Source of the DNA: Dehalococcoidia bacterium
GTDB lineage: Bacteria; Chloroflexota; Dehalococcoidia; Dehalococcoidales; Fen-1064
Assembly (NCBI GenBank): GCA_030691775.1
Contig: JAUYDN010000177.1
Coordinates: forward strand, 1 to 11,978
DNA: 11,978 nt
Reading direction: 5' to 3'
Shown: positions 1 through 6,699 of the stretch, in pieces
Position numbering within the stretch: the first letter of the stretch is position 1
How the letters are laid out: the number at the start of each line of letters is the position of its first letter
Program-made: the position numbers and the translations under genes
Notes under the pieces: model-generated
The model's input: the letters and a program-made list of their open reading frames with translations, nothing else
What the model was told of the DNA's origin: nothing
Database searches by the model: none

Positions 1-579
1 ACCCGTCAGTCCCTCCTCGAGGACTTCGAAAGCGTGTTGAAAGAAATAAAAGTGACTACGGTTATGGTCACGCACGACCGCAACGAAGCGCTGATGCTCG
101 CCGACCGTGTGGCAGTGCTTATCGGCGGGCAAATCCGGCAGGCCGGTACTCCCGAGGAGGTCTTCAACTACCCGGTGGACGAGGAAGTGGCGGCGTTTGT
201 TGAGGCGGGGAATATTCTTCCGGGGAAAGTCATTGAACAGCAGGGTGGACTGGTGGTGCTGGTGACAGATAACGCCCAAATGGAAGCCGTGAGCAGTTTA
301 CCGGCCGGGACAAGAGTGAATATCTGCCTCCGTCACGAGGACGTGACGCTCAGCTTGCCGGATAAAACAGCGTCCCAGTCCAGCGCACGCAACCGGTTGT
401 ATGGAAAAGTAACGCGAGTGTTACCGATGGGTTCGCAGGTGCGGGTGGCGTTAGATTGCGGCATTCCGCTGGTAGCACTCATCACGCATCGGAGTTGGGA
501 GGGGATGGGATTGGTAGAGGGGCAGGACGTGGTCGCCACCTTCAAGGCTTCGTCGATTCATCTGATTGCGCGCAGATAG
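1..579 (+). CDS. ABC transporter ATP-binding protein, molybdate/tungstate type, C-terminal part (5' end outside window)
   Basis: The reading frame is open from the first base, so the gene begins upstream of the window and a start at the first internal ATG (34) is not credible. The visible 192 residues start in the D-loop region (TRQSLLEDFE) and continue into the switch histidine motif VTHDRNEALMLADRVAVL. Walker A and most of the ATPase core are missing. After 'GTPEEVFNYP' follows a linker and a TOBE/Mop-like domain in about the last 65 residues (ARNRLYGKVTRVL onward). This order is typical of ModC/TupC/WtpC-type ATPases that energise uptake of molybdate or tungstate from the cytoplasmic face of the membrane. 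The family call is firm. The oxyanion substrate is inferred from the TOBE domain and is less certain, since other small-anion importers share the layout. It converges on pth, with a palindromic repeat between them. Confidence 0.82.
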   Translation, partial: TRQSLLEDFESVLKEIKVTTVMVTHDRNEALMLADRVAVLIGGQIRQAGTPEEVFNYPVDEEVAAFVEAGNILPGKVIEQQGGLVVLVTDNAQMEAVSSLPAGTRVNICLRHEDVTLSLPDKTASQSSARNRLYGKVTRVLPMGSQVRVALDCGIPLVALITHRSWEGMGLVEGQDVVATFKASSIHLIARR

Positions 580-586
580 AGGTTTA

Positions 587-701
587 TCATTCCCGGTGCA
601 ATTTTGAAAACTCTCGTAAACGGGTAATGCTTGCCCTGCCCCGCCCTGAGTTCCCTCGTCGTCCTTCAAGAGTTTTGGCGGTACGGACTCCTCCGGGATG
701 A
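587..701. repeat. Nested palindromic intergenic repeat, MITE-like
   Basis: The gap between the convergent ABC ATPase and pth genes is filled by a nested inverted repeat. Outer arms are TCATTCCCGG (587-596) and CCGGGATGA (693-701), pairing with one bulge. Inner arms AAAACTCT (607-614) and AGAGTTTT (669-676) are perfect. The right end (about 682-702, GGACTCCTCC then GGGATGACA) closely matches the right end of the repeat at 10414-10549, so this is probably a degenerate member of one dispersed family. As RNA it could fold in both directions and help end transcription of both flanking genes, but no U-tract is evident. Confidence 0.6.
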
Positions 702-736
702 CAATTGAGAGGACTTTGCACTAATGACCAGTTCCA

Positions 737-1366
737 TCAGCCCGTTGGTGTGTTTCTCATGTCCAGCCCGTTGTAGTTGTTCATCGACGCCAGCAGTCCG
801 TCTGACAGGATACAGGAAACCGCTTCCCCAACCTTCGGAATGACCTGCTCTAAGATAGCGCGCTCTTCTGGAGTCAGGTCGCTGAGGACGTGGTCGATGA
901 CATCATCCCGCTCTGTTTGGCCCTCACCTTGCGGACGCCCGATGCCGACTCGTAAACGGATGAACTCTTCTGTACCGGTGTGCTCAGCAATCGAATCGAT
1001 ACCCTTGTGCCCGGCACTACTGCCGCCCTGCCGGATACGTAGTTTGCCCAGCGGCAGGTCGAGCTCATCATAGACCACAACCAGGTGGTCTGGCTTTATG
1101 CTGTGCCTGCGCACCAGTTTCCCGACCGCCTCCCCGCTCAGGTTCATGAATGTTTGTGGTTTGGCGAGTACCACATGCTTGCCAGCGATTTTCCCTTCGG
1201 CTGTTCTGGCTTTGTTGCGACTCCTCGCAAATGCAAGGTTATGCGTCTTCGCCAGGTAATCGAGGCACATGAACCCGATGTTGTGCCGTGTGTCGGCATA
1301 TTTTCCCCCCGGGTTCCCCAGCCCCACCACCAGCCAGGTATCAGCCTTTTTGTTCCAGAATGGCAA
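737..1366 (-). CDS. pth: Peptidyl-tRNA hydrolase
   Basis: Encodes 209 residues, near the usual ~190-200 for bacterial Pth. The enzyme cleaves the ester bond of peptidyl-tRNAs dropped from stalled ribosomes and recycles the tRNA in the cytoplasm. The sequence shows the family signature VVGLGNPGGKYADTRHNIGF with the expected Asn18 and catalytic His28, then KPQTFMNLSG with Asn75, then VYDELDLPLGKLRIR with Asp100, and GGSSAGHKGIDSI. These match the N10/H20/N68/D93 set of the E. coli enzyme. The start is TTG at 1366, supported by GAGGAG seven bases upstream. That ribosome site and the first 26 bp lie inside the 3' end of ligA, so the two genes are co-transcribed and perhaps translationally coupled. 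The short N-terminal extension (MPFWNKKADT) before the core is unremarkable. Confidence 0.95.
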   Translation of the reverse strand: MPFWNKKADTWLVVGLGNPGGKYADTRHNIGFMCLDYLAKTHNLAFARSRNKARTAEGKIAGKHVVLAKPQTFMNLSGEAVGKLVRRHSIKPDHLVVVYDELDLPLGKLRIRQGGSSAGHKGIDSIAEHTGTEEFIRLRVGIGRPQGEGQTERDDVIDHVLSDLTPEERAILEQVIPKVGEAVSCILSDGLLASMNNYNGLDMRNTPTG

Positions 1367-3395
1367 TGAATTGCTCCTCGTATATTTGCTGGGTGCTGAG
1401 GGCGCGGGCGCGCTCTACCTTGCTGGCGCCCGGGTCTTCACCCACCACCAGGTAGGCAGTCTTGCGTGTTACGGTTTCTTTAGCTGTGCCGCCCAGCGCC
1501 TTGATTCTTTCATGCGCAACCTCCCGGGAAAAGGCTTTGAGTGTGCCGGTGATGACGAACTCCTTACCCACCAGCGGCAAGCCCTCGTTCTTTACTATCT
1601 CACGGTGTGGCCAGACGCCCGCCTGCTTGAGTTTTTCGACTACACGACGGTTCTCTTCCTGCCGGAAAAAGGCGGCGATGCTCTCTGCGATTTTCGGACC
1701 GATACTGGGGACATGCATCAGTCGTTCCGCGCCCGAACTAGCGAGGCCGGCGAGGTCGGTGAAATGTTCCGCGAGCAGGTTTGCCGTCTCCTCGCCGACG
1801 TGCCGGATACCGAGCGCATAGATGAGGCGCGGTAAGCTCGCGTTCTTGCTTTTTTCGATTGCCGCCAGGATGTTATCGGCGCTCTTTTCCCCCATCCGTT
1901 CAATAAGGATAAGCCTATCGCGCTTTTCTTTGAGCTTGTAGAGGTCGGCGACGTCTTTGACAAAACCCTCCCGGAAAAGCATCTCGATGAGGCTTTCACC
2001 GATGCCGCGGATGTCCATACCCCCGCGCGAGACGAACAGCTCCATGCGTCTCTGCACCTGCACAGGACAGGCGGCGTTGGAGCAGTAGTACATCACTTCA
2101 TCTGCAGGCTTGATGACCTCGTGACCGCAGGCAGGGCAGAGCGGTCGCCCCCGTTCATCTTTAGGAAGCTTGTCAATCAGGCTGAACGGTTTTTCATTAC
2201 CAGTGCGCCTGCCGATGATGGGTCCCACCACCTCCGGGATGACGTCACCGGCGCGCTGGATGTAGACCCAGTCGCCCTCGCGGATATCCTTGCGGCGGAT
2301 GTCATCTTCATTATGGAGTGCCGCCTGCTTGATGGTGACACCCCCCACCTGCACCGGCTCGAGGATGGCGTAGGGGTTGAGGGTGCCTGTCCGCCCCACG
2401 CTGATGCCGATTTCCTTGAGCCGGGTCGAGCCCTGGATGGCGGGAAACTTATAGGCAATCGCCCACCGCGGCTCGCGCCCGATATCCCCCAGCCGTTCCT
2501 GGCATTCAATGCTGTCCACCTTGACGACGATGCCATCCGCTTCGTAGGGCATAGTCTCGCGCTGGTGGAGCCAGTGCTGGTGGTACTCTTCCGCCTCTTC
2601 GATGGCGGCGACCTTTTTCAGGTTGGGATTGACCTTGAAGCCAAGTCTTGTCAGGTACTGCATTCTCTCCCAGTGGGTACCGGGTACGGTGCCGCCCTGC
2701 ACCCAGCCCAGTGAATAGATATAGATATCCAGCGGTCTTTTGGCGGTGATGCGCGGGTCGAGCTGGCGCACCGAACCGGCGGCGGCGTTACGCGGATTGG
2801 CGAACAGGGGTAAGCCCTCCGCTTCCCGCTCCCGGTTGAGCTTCTGGAATCCGGCGCGCGGCAGGTAGACTTCCCCCCGCACCTCGAATGCGGGTGGCGC
2901 GCCTCCAGGCAAGGTCAAGGGCACACTGCGGATGGTCCTCAGGTTCTGGGTGATGTTTTCCCCGCGGTAGCCATCGCCGCGGGTGGCGCCGCGCACCAGG
3001 CGGCTGTTCTCATAGACCAGCGCTACCGCCAGACCATCGATTTTGTGCTCGCAGACCATATCGAACCGGTCGACATCGAGCAGTCGCCGCGTGCGGGTGT
3101 GCCAGGCATACAGGTCTTCGGTAGAGAAGGCGTTGGAGAGTGAGAGGAGCGGTAGGCGGTGCTCGACCACCCCGAAGGCAGCCAGCGGCTCCGCGCCGAC
3201 GCGCTGGGTGGGGGAATCCGGGATGACAAGCTGGGGGAACTGCGCCTCCTGGTCCCGTAACTCCTGCATCAGCCCGTCATATTCTGCGTCCGAAATCTCC
3301 GGGCTATCGAGCACATAGTAGCGGCGGTTGTGGTAGTTTATCAGGTCGCGGAGCTTTTCAATCCGTTCCTTGGCAGTTTCAAAATCCAGCGTCAC
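1341..3395 (-). CDS. ligA: NAD(+)-dependent DNA ligase LigA
   Basis: Encodes 684 residues, full length for the family. It seals nicks in replication and repair using NAD+ as AMP donor. Visible in order are: the Ia domain with YHNRRYYVLD and ISDAEYD (20-40); the adenylation domain with nucleophilic Lys118 in HKIDG and EVRGEVYLP near 171-179; the OB fold with SVGRTGTLNP (332-341); a four-cysteine zinc site (Cys420, 423, 438, 443); helix-hairpin-helix repeats (about 495-580); and a C-terminal BRCT domain (about 604-684). The start is a GTG at 3395, about 10 nt after a GGGGG tract. The ATG at the position matching the start of the duplicated copy (3405) is followed at once by TAA, so GTG is the only workable start here. 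It is first in an operon with pth. A partial copy of its 5' end lies upstream at about 3694-3830. Confidence 0.97.
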   Translation of the reverse strand: MTLDFETAKERIEKLRDLINYHNRRYYVLDSPEISDAEYDGLMQELRDQEAQFPQLVIPDSPTQRVGAEPLAAFGVVEHRLPLLSLSNAFSTEDLYAWHTRTRRLLDVDRFDMVCEHKIDGLAVALVYENSRLVRGATRGDGYRGENITQNLRTIRSVPLTLPGGAPPAFEVRGEVYLPRAGFQKLNREREAEGLPLFANPRNAAAGSVRQLDPRITAKRPLDIYIYSLGWVQGGTVPGTHWERMQYLTRLGFKVNPNLKKVAAIEEAEEYHQHWLHQRETMPYEADGIVVKVDSIECQERLGDIGREPRWAIAYKFPAIQGSTRLKEIGISVGRTGTLNPYAILEPVQVGGVTIKQAALHNEDDIRRKDIREGDWVYIQRAGDVIPEVVGPIIGRRTGNEKPFSLIDKLPKDERGRPLCPACGHEVIKPADEVMYYCSNAACPVQVQRRMELFVSRGGMDIRGIGESLIEMLFREGFVKDVADLYKLKEKRDRLILIERMGEKSADNILAAIEKSKNASLPRLIYALGIRHVGEETANLLAEHFTDLAGLASSGAERLMHVPSIGPKIAESIAAFFRQEENRRVVEKLKQAGVWPHREIVKNEGLPLVGKEFVITGTLKAFSREVAHERIKALGGTAKETVTRKTAYLVVGEDPGASKVERARALSTQQIYEEQFIAILEQKG
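1374..1379 (-). promoter_or_regulatory. Ribosome binding site deciding the pth TTG start
   Basis: GAGGAG on the minus strand lies 7 nt before the TTG at 1366. It sits inside the ligA coding sequence and is the reason for choosing a TTG start that overlaps ligA by 26 bp. Confidence 0.7.
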
Positions 3396-3440
3396 GCTTT
3401 TACATCCCCCGCGTGCTTTTGGTAAGAATTATAACACAGG
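3268..3440. repeat. Direct repeat copy A: ligA 5' end plus promoter
   Basis: This stretch aligns to 3694-3866 with a constant offset of 426 bp and roughly 82-85% identity by eye. Within it 3319-3356 and 3406-3440 are identical to the other copy (38 and 35 bp). Copy A is attached to the intact ligA. Confidence 0.9.
3421..3440 (-). promoter_or_regulatory. ligA promoter (extended -10)
   Basis: Read on the minus strand the segment contains TGTTATAAT, an extended -10 (TG-N-TATAAT) with the hexamer at 3433-3428, about 33 nt before the ligA GTG. No good -35 is seen, as is common with extended -10 promoters. The same sequence is preserved exactly in copy B at 3847-3866. Confidence 0.6.
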
Positions 3441-3458
3441 TACTGGTTTAAAAATGGG

Positions 3459-3487
3459 TTGACAGTAGTAGATATGAGCACTACAAT
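3459..3487 (+). promoter_or_regulatory. Candidate sigma-70-like promoter before the small ORF
   Basis: TTGACA (3459-3464) and TACAAT (3482-3487) are separated by exactly 17 bp, a near-consensus pair pointing at the 53-aa ORF. Predicted transcription would begin near 3494, leaving a leader of about 30 nt. It could be a chance match, since it also falls inside a possible remnant reading frame. Confidence 0.5.
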
Positions 3488-3523
3488 TGGGCTGATTCAA
3501 GAAGGTATCAAACGGCGATGTTT

Positions 3524-3685
3524 ATGAGCGAACGGGAGAGAAAGAAATTCTGGCGGACTCACGAAAAAGCCAAGCGTAAGCTAGATAAGAAACTCGCAAA
3601 CCTCCCTTACGCAGAAAAAATTGCGATCGTGGAAAGAATGAAAGCGGACCACGACTTGATGAGGAAGGCGAAGCGATTAACCTGA
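3524..3685 (+). CDS. Small basic hypothetical protein, 53 aa
   Basis: Not a family I recognise. The predicted product is short, very rich in Lys, Arg and Glu, and should be almost wholly helical (MSERERKKFWRTHEK at the start, LPYAEKIAIVERMKADH near the middle). Two starts are possible: ATG 3518, 12 nt after AAGAAGG, or ATG 3524. I prefer 3524 because it overlaps, as ATGA, the stop of another frame that is open from 3435 to 3527, the arrangement expected of a coupled gene pair whose upstream partner has been cut off. Such small charged proteins are often antitoxins or DNA-binding partners, but that is inference only. It is flanked by the two ligA copies and lies antisense to any transcript from the copy-B ligA promoter. 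It may be a remnant rather than a working gene. Confidence 0.5.
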   Translation: MSERERKKFWRTHEKAKRKLDKKLANLPYAEKIAIVERMKADHDLMRKAKRLT

Positions 3686-3693
3686 ACACATAT

Positions 3694-3830
3694 ATGAGCA
3701 CATAATGCTCTGCATTCGAAATATCCGGCTGGTCGAGCACGTAATAGCGGCGGTTGTGGTAGTTTATCAGGTCGCGGAGCTTCTCAATCCGCTCTTTTAC
3801 AGCTTCAAAATCCAGCGCCACGCCAGCCAT
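3694..3830 (-). pseudogene. Truncated duplicate of the ligA 5' end
   Basis: Reading from ATG 3830 on the minus strand, the product begins MAGVALDFEAVKERIEKL and matches LigA through YHNRRYYVLDQPDISNAE. Similarity then fades near 3694 and the frame runs on antisense through the small ORF to a stop at 3522, giving a 102-aa chimera with no ligase catalytic residues. Compared with the intact gene over about 39 codons, roughly seven codons differ silently and seven change the residue. This fragment therefore diverged as a real ligA, probably in another genome, before it was truncated. Unlike the intact gene it keeps a clean ATG start eight residues before the conserved region. It cannot make a ligase. 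A short peptide might still be made, because promoter and ribosome site are intact. Confidence 0.88.
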
Positions 3831-3846
3831 CCCCCCGCGTGCTTTT

Positions 3847-3866
3847 GGTAAGAATTATAACACAGG
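3847..3866 (-). promoter_or_regulatory. Duplicated ligA promoter pointing back across the junction
   Basis: Identical to the ligA promoter (TGTTATAAT on the minus strand, hexamer 3859-3854). If active it would transcribe the ligA fragment, run antisense through the 53-aa ORF and could read into the intact ligA. It diverges from the methyltransferase promoter at 3977-3985. Confidence 0.5.
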
Positions 3867-3933
3867 GGAGAATGCGAAAAGGAATACACGTAGCAGCCGC
3901 AACCGTGGTTTGTGGTGAAATGTGGGGCGACAG

Positions 3934-3946
3934 TGTTAATTTAACA
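3934..3946. promoter_or_regulatory. 13-bp perfect palindrome, candidate operator
   Basis: TGTTAATTTAACA is a perfect inverted repeat (TGTTAA/T/TTAACA) centred about 42 bp upstream of the methyltransferase -10. It is the right size for a dimeric repressor or activator site, but its being AT-rich means chance cannot be excluded. No regulator gene is visible in the cassette. Confidence 0.35.
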
Positions 3947-3976
3947 TTGTAGGCATAATCTGAATTTGCGTAGGTG

Positions 3977-3985
3977 TGATATAAT
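3977..3985 (+). promoter_or_regulatory. Extended -10 promoter of the three-gene cassette
   Basis: TGATATAAT is a consensus extended -10 (TG at 3977-3978, TATAAT at 3980-3985) with no good -35. Transcription should start near 3991-3993, only 7-9 nt before the methyltransferase ATG at 4000. That leaves no room for a Shine-Dalgarno site, so the first gene is probably translated from a near-leaderless message. Confidence 0.6.
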
Positions 3986-3999
3986 GCATTAAAAAGAAA

Positions 4000-5076
4000 A
4001 TGTCTTCTTCATTCGTGTATAAGATACCTAGCACAAGATACCAGGGAAGCAAGCGGAAGCTTCTGCCGTGGCTTCACGAACACATATGTTATCTGAATTT
4101 CCGATCAGTGTTGGATTTATTTGGAGGAACAGGCGTCGTTTCCTACCTATTCAAACGTGCGGGAAAAAGTGTCACTTACAACGACTATTTGAAGTTCAAT
4201 TATTTCCGTGGGAAGGCAATAATTGAAAACTCGCAGGTCAGATTGTCTGACGATGATATCGTAAGTTTACTGAAAGGTGCGGGGGTGGGTAAGTCATTTA
4301 TTGCTGATACCTTCCAAGGGATGTACTTTACCGACGTTGAGAACGAATGGCTTGACAGAGTAATTGGTAATATAGAAGCATTGAACAGAAAATATTCCGG
4401 TACGACACTGGAGTACAAGAAAGCACTGGCGCTCTACGCGTTGTTTGAGAGTTGTTTAGTAAAACGGCCGTTCAACCTTTTCCATCGCGCTAATCTTAAT
4501 TTAAGAACTAGTGATGTAAAGCGCACCTTTGGTAACAAGACAACATGGGAGCAACCGTTTGAGAAGGTCTTTTTGAGGTTCATAGACGAGGTGAACTCGT
4601 TGGTTTTTTCTAACGGGTGCGCGAACATAGCCACCAATGCCGATGCCCTCGCAGTGAAAAATTCCGGTTACGACTTGGTATATATTGATCCACCATACTT
4701 TTGCCCGAAAAAGAACGACGGTGAGAGCAATTACGCTAATTTGTACCATTTCATGGAGGGATTGGTTAATTATCGAGTGTGGGACAATATGATTGACCGT
4801 AACACAAGTAATTTGCGCTTGAAAGTTAGCGGAAATTTGTGGTTGAACAAGGGCACCGCAAAAGAGAATCTTGAACGCTTAATTTCTGAATTTCGGGAAA
4901 GTATAATTGTCATATCTTACAAGTCGCCAGGTATTCCATCAGCGGAAGAGATTCGCGATATGTTAAGTAAATATAAGCATAATGTTCGAATGCATAAAAA
5001 ACAGTACTCTTATGCCCTCAATAGGTCTAATGGAAATGGCGGTAAGAATCTTGAGCTTCTTGCAATCGGATACTAA
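4000..5076 (+). CDS. D12-class (Dam-like) adenine-specific DNA methyltransferase
   Basis: Encodes 358 residues. Motif order is that of the alpha group of N6-adenine methylases: N-terminal motif X-like YQGSKRKLLPWL (14-25), S-adenosylmethionine-binding motif I LDLFGGTGVVSYLF (38-51), then a long variable target-recognition region, and the catalytic motif IV IDPPY (229-233) followed by FCPKKNDGESNYANLYHF. The C-terminus (VISYKSPGIPS, then YALNRSNGNGGKNLELLAIG) is also family-like. It should transfer a methyl group from S-adenosylmethionine to adenine in a specific DNA site; that site cannot be read from the sequence. It is first in a three-gene run, 20 bp before the GHKL ATPase, so self-protection for a restriction-like system is the likely role. 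The gene is AT-richer than ligA and DUF1015, consistent with transfer. No Shine-Dalgarno is seen before ATG 4000. Confidence 0.9.
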   Translation: MSSSFVYKIPSTRYQGSKRKLLPWLHEHICYLNFRSVLDLFGGTGVVSYLFKRAGKSVTYNDYLKFNYFRGKAIIENSQVRLSDDDIVSLLKGAGVGKSFIADTFQGMYFTDVENEWLDRVIGNIEALNRKYSGTTLEYKKALALYALFESCLVKRPFNLFHRANLNLRTSDVKRTFGNKTTWEQPFEKVFLRFIDEVNSLVFSNGCANIATNADALAVKNSGYDLVYIDPPYFCPKKNDGESNYANLYHFMEGLVNYRVWDNMIDRNTSNLRLKVSGNLWLNKGTAKENLERLISEFRESIIVISYKSPGIPSAEEIRDMLSKYKHNVRMHKKQYSYALNRSNGNGGKNLELLAIGY

Positions 5077-5096
5077 ACTCAAAAAGCACGGAAAAT

Positions 5097-6674
5097 ATGG
5101 TTAATCAAAGCTCTTCTAGCTGGCCAAAAAGGATTACAGTACATAGGAAGATTGTTACTCTTCTTAGTAGGTCATTGTATTCTGACTTCCCACGAGCGGT
5201 AAGGGAGATGGTTAGTAATTCTTACGATGCCGATGCCACAGTTGTGCGCATTAGTATAAATCTTGGACACAAAGAGCTAACCGTAGAAGACAACGGTAAC
5301 GGTATGTCTGTAGAGCAATTTGAGAACTATCTGAGGATTGCAGGACAAAAATACGAAGGGAAAATGTTAAGCCCAAAATTTCAGAGGAAACGAATTGGTA
5401 GATTTGGGATTGGATTTTTAGCATCGTTTCCATTCTGTGAAAGTATTGAAATAACAAGTAAAAAAGAAGGAGAAGAAAGCGGGTTCACAGCGATTTTACC
5501 GAGCAAGCGGTTTGTACAAGAAAGTGAAAGTGATGAAGACGTGTCCAGTATTCCGGTCGACGGTTATACAGAACCACGAGTTGGAAAAACTGCAGATCAT
5601 TTCACGAGAATTCGTGTAGTAGGGTTGAACGAACTTATTGAGGAATATTTCAGCCCAAAACCAGAATCGCGTCAAATATCAATTGAGTCGCTGCCGGGAC
5701 TATCGCGCTTGAAATGGAATCTATGTGAAACTTTGCCATTGGATTTCAAAAACAAGCAAACCGATCTAGCAAAATGCTTGGGTCGTTCCATTATTGGTAT
5801 GGAAGTATGGCTGAATGAAGAACAGCTATACCGCAACGACCCAGGGGGCCAGGTGATTCAAAGCACAGGTGAAACATATATAAAAAAAGGCGCTCTAGAA
5901 TTTGGTTACGCGATTACAACCAACTGGTCTATCATTCATCCAGTTGAAGCGAGGGGCCTTAAGATACGCATGAATCAAGTGGGGATTGGACCAAGAACTT
6001 ATCTGGACATTGAAAAGGAAAGGCGCACTTTCAGTCATCTCTATTGGATAACGGGTGAGATTCATATTATTGCTGGGTTGGACGATGCGTTATCTTTGAC
6101 ACGTGATAGTTTTGTCTGGACTACTGAATTAGAGGAACTCAAGGAATTTTTCCATGTCGTGCTGTTAAGAACGCATGGGAAGGTCGAGAATATAGCCCAG
6201 ACAGAAAAAGCCCTTCAAGAAGCTTTTATCGATAAGAAAATTCCTAGTATATCTGCCGCGGAGTTGGTGGAGAGAAGTACGAAACAGCTCGCCGCATCGG
6301 GCGTAGAGATCGTTCACGTGCAGGCTAACGAAGGAGACAAAGGCAGTCCGCCAGTTAAGATTGATAAAAAACGGATGGTAGCTTTCGTGATTGACGGTCA
6401 TCCTATGGTGAGCAATGTAATAGAGTTCTCGACAGAAGGAGTGCCCGTAAGATATAGAGCTTTCGAAAAGGCGGTTCAACTAGAGCTTCCAGTTAGAGTG
6501 TCAGACGATGGCGCCATCGAAATCAACACTGCCTATCCGGTGTTCAAAAGTAAAAGAAAAGGAGACATCATGAAGAGAGTGCATTTGTTGATGTTCTTGG
6601 CGAAGAGGCAGTGTAAAAGCGCAGACGAGATGTACGGCTACTTAGTAAAAAGGTTTAGAGAAGAATTCGAATAA
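5097..6674 (+). CDS. MORC/MutL-like GHKL (Hsp90-type) ATPase
   Basis: Encodes 525 residues. The N-terminal ~140 residues form a Bergerat-fold ATPase with all its marks: N box REMVSNSYDADA (Glu37, Asn41, with Asp44/Asp46), G1 box VEDNGNGM (63-70) and G2 box GRFGIGF (101-107). The middle region (about 150-370) plausibly holds the S5-like transducer domain. The last ~130 residues are unassigned and contain no nuclease motif I recognise. GHKL proteins of this layout dimerise on ATP and act as DNA clamps; Iyer, Abhiman and Aravind (2008) described MutL-like relatives in predicted restriction-modification operons as the ancestors of eukaryotic MORC proteins. Placement between a DNA methylase and an AAA ATPase fits that description. 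The ATG at 5097 has only a weak GGA upstream. An Hsp90-like chaperone is unlikely given length and context. Confidence 0.82.
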   Translation: MVNQSSSSWPKRITVHRKIVTLLSRSLYSDFPRAVREMVSNSYDADATVVRISINLGHKELTVEDNGNGMSVEQFENYLRIAGQKYEGKMLSPKFQRKRIGRFGIGFLASFPFCESIEITSKKEGEESGFTAILPSKRFVQESESDEDVSSIPVDGYTEPRVGKTADHFTRIRVVGLNELIEEYFSPKPESRQISIESLPGLSRLKWNLCETLPLDFKNKQTDLAKCLGRSIIGMEVWLNEEQLYRNDPGGQVIQSTGETYIKKGALEFGYAITTNWSIIHPVEARGLKIRMNQVGIGPRTYLDIEKERRTFSHLYWITGEIHIIAGLDDALSLTRDSFVWTTELEELKEFFHVVLLRTHGKVENIAQTEKALQEAFIDKKIPSISAAELVERSTKQLAASGVEIVHVQANEGDKGSPPVKIDKKRMVAFVIDGHPMVSNVIEFSTEGVPVRYRAFEKAVQLELPVRVSDDGAIEINTAYPVFKSKRKGDIMKRVHLLMFLAKRQCKSADEMYGYLVKRFREEFE

Positions 6675-6685
6675 AAAAGAACCGT

Positions 6686-6693
6686 AAGGGGGG
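6686..6693 (+). promoter_or_regulatory. Ribosome binding site deciding the TTG start of the AAA ATPase
   Basis: AAGGGGGG lies 6 nt before TTG 6700, directly after the GHKL stop codon. It is the only strong Shine-Dalgarno site in the cassette and supports the TTG start. Confidence 0.7.
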
Positions 6694-6699
6694 CCAACT

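Larger units (their letters stand above)
3694..3866. repeat. Direct repeat copy B: ligA 5' fragment plus promoter
   Basis: Partner of 3268-3440, offset 426 bp, same orientation. The outer 35 bp (3832-3866), holding the extended -10 and G-rich ribosome site, is identical to copy A (3406-3440), whereas the coding part differs at many third positions. Confidence 0.9.

Noticed and set aside
1269..1835. 188-codon plus-strand open frame over the pth/ligA overlap
   Set aside because: Antisense to two well-supported genes, with no recognisable domain.
2121..2714. 197-codon plus-strand open frame inside ligA
   Set aside because: It lies wholly antisense to the conserved core of LigA; long antisense frames are expected in GC-rich coding DNA and no family motif is seen.
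3474..3527. 17-codon ORF (start MSTTIGL) as a gene of its own
   Set aside because: The candidate -10 at 3482-3487 lies inside it, so it could not be translated from that promoter; it is better seen as the tail of a truncated frame.
3694..3866. The two ligA segments as an integrase-made att duplication
   Set aside because: They are too long, differ in the coding part, lie on the same side of the cassette, and there is no integrase or tRNA in the window.
6393..6425. DGHPMVSNVIE in the GHKL protein (Asp433, His435, Glu443) as a MutL-type endonuclease motif
   Set aside because: MutL needs DQHA-x2-E-x4-E; here the first Glu is missing and the spacing of the second is wrong.
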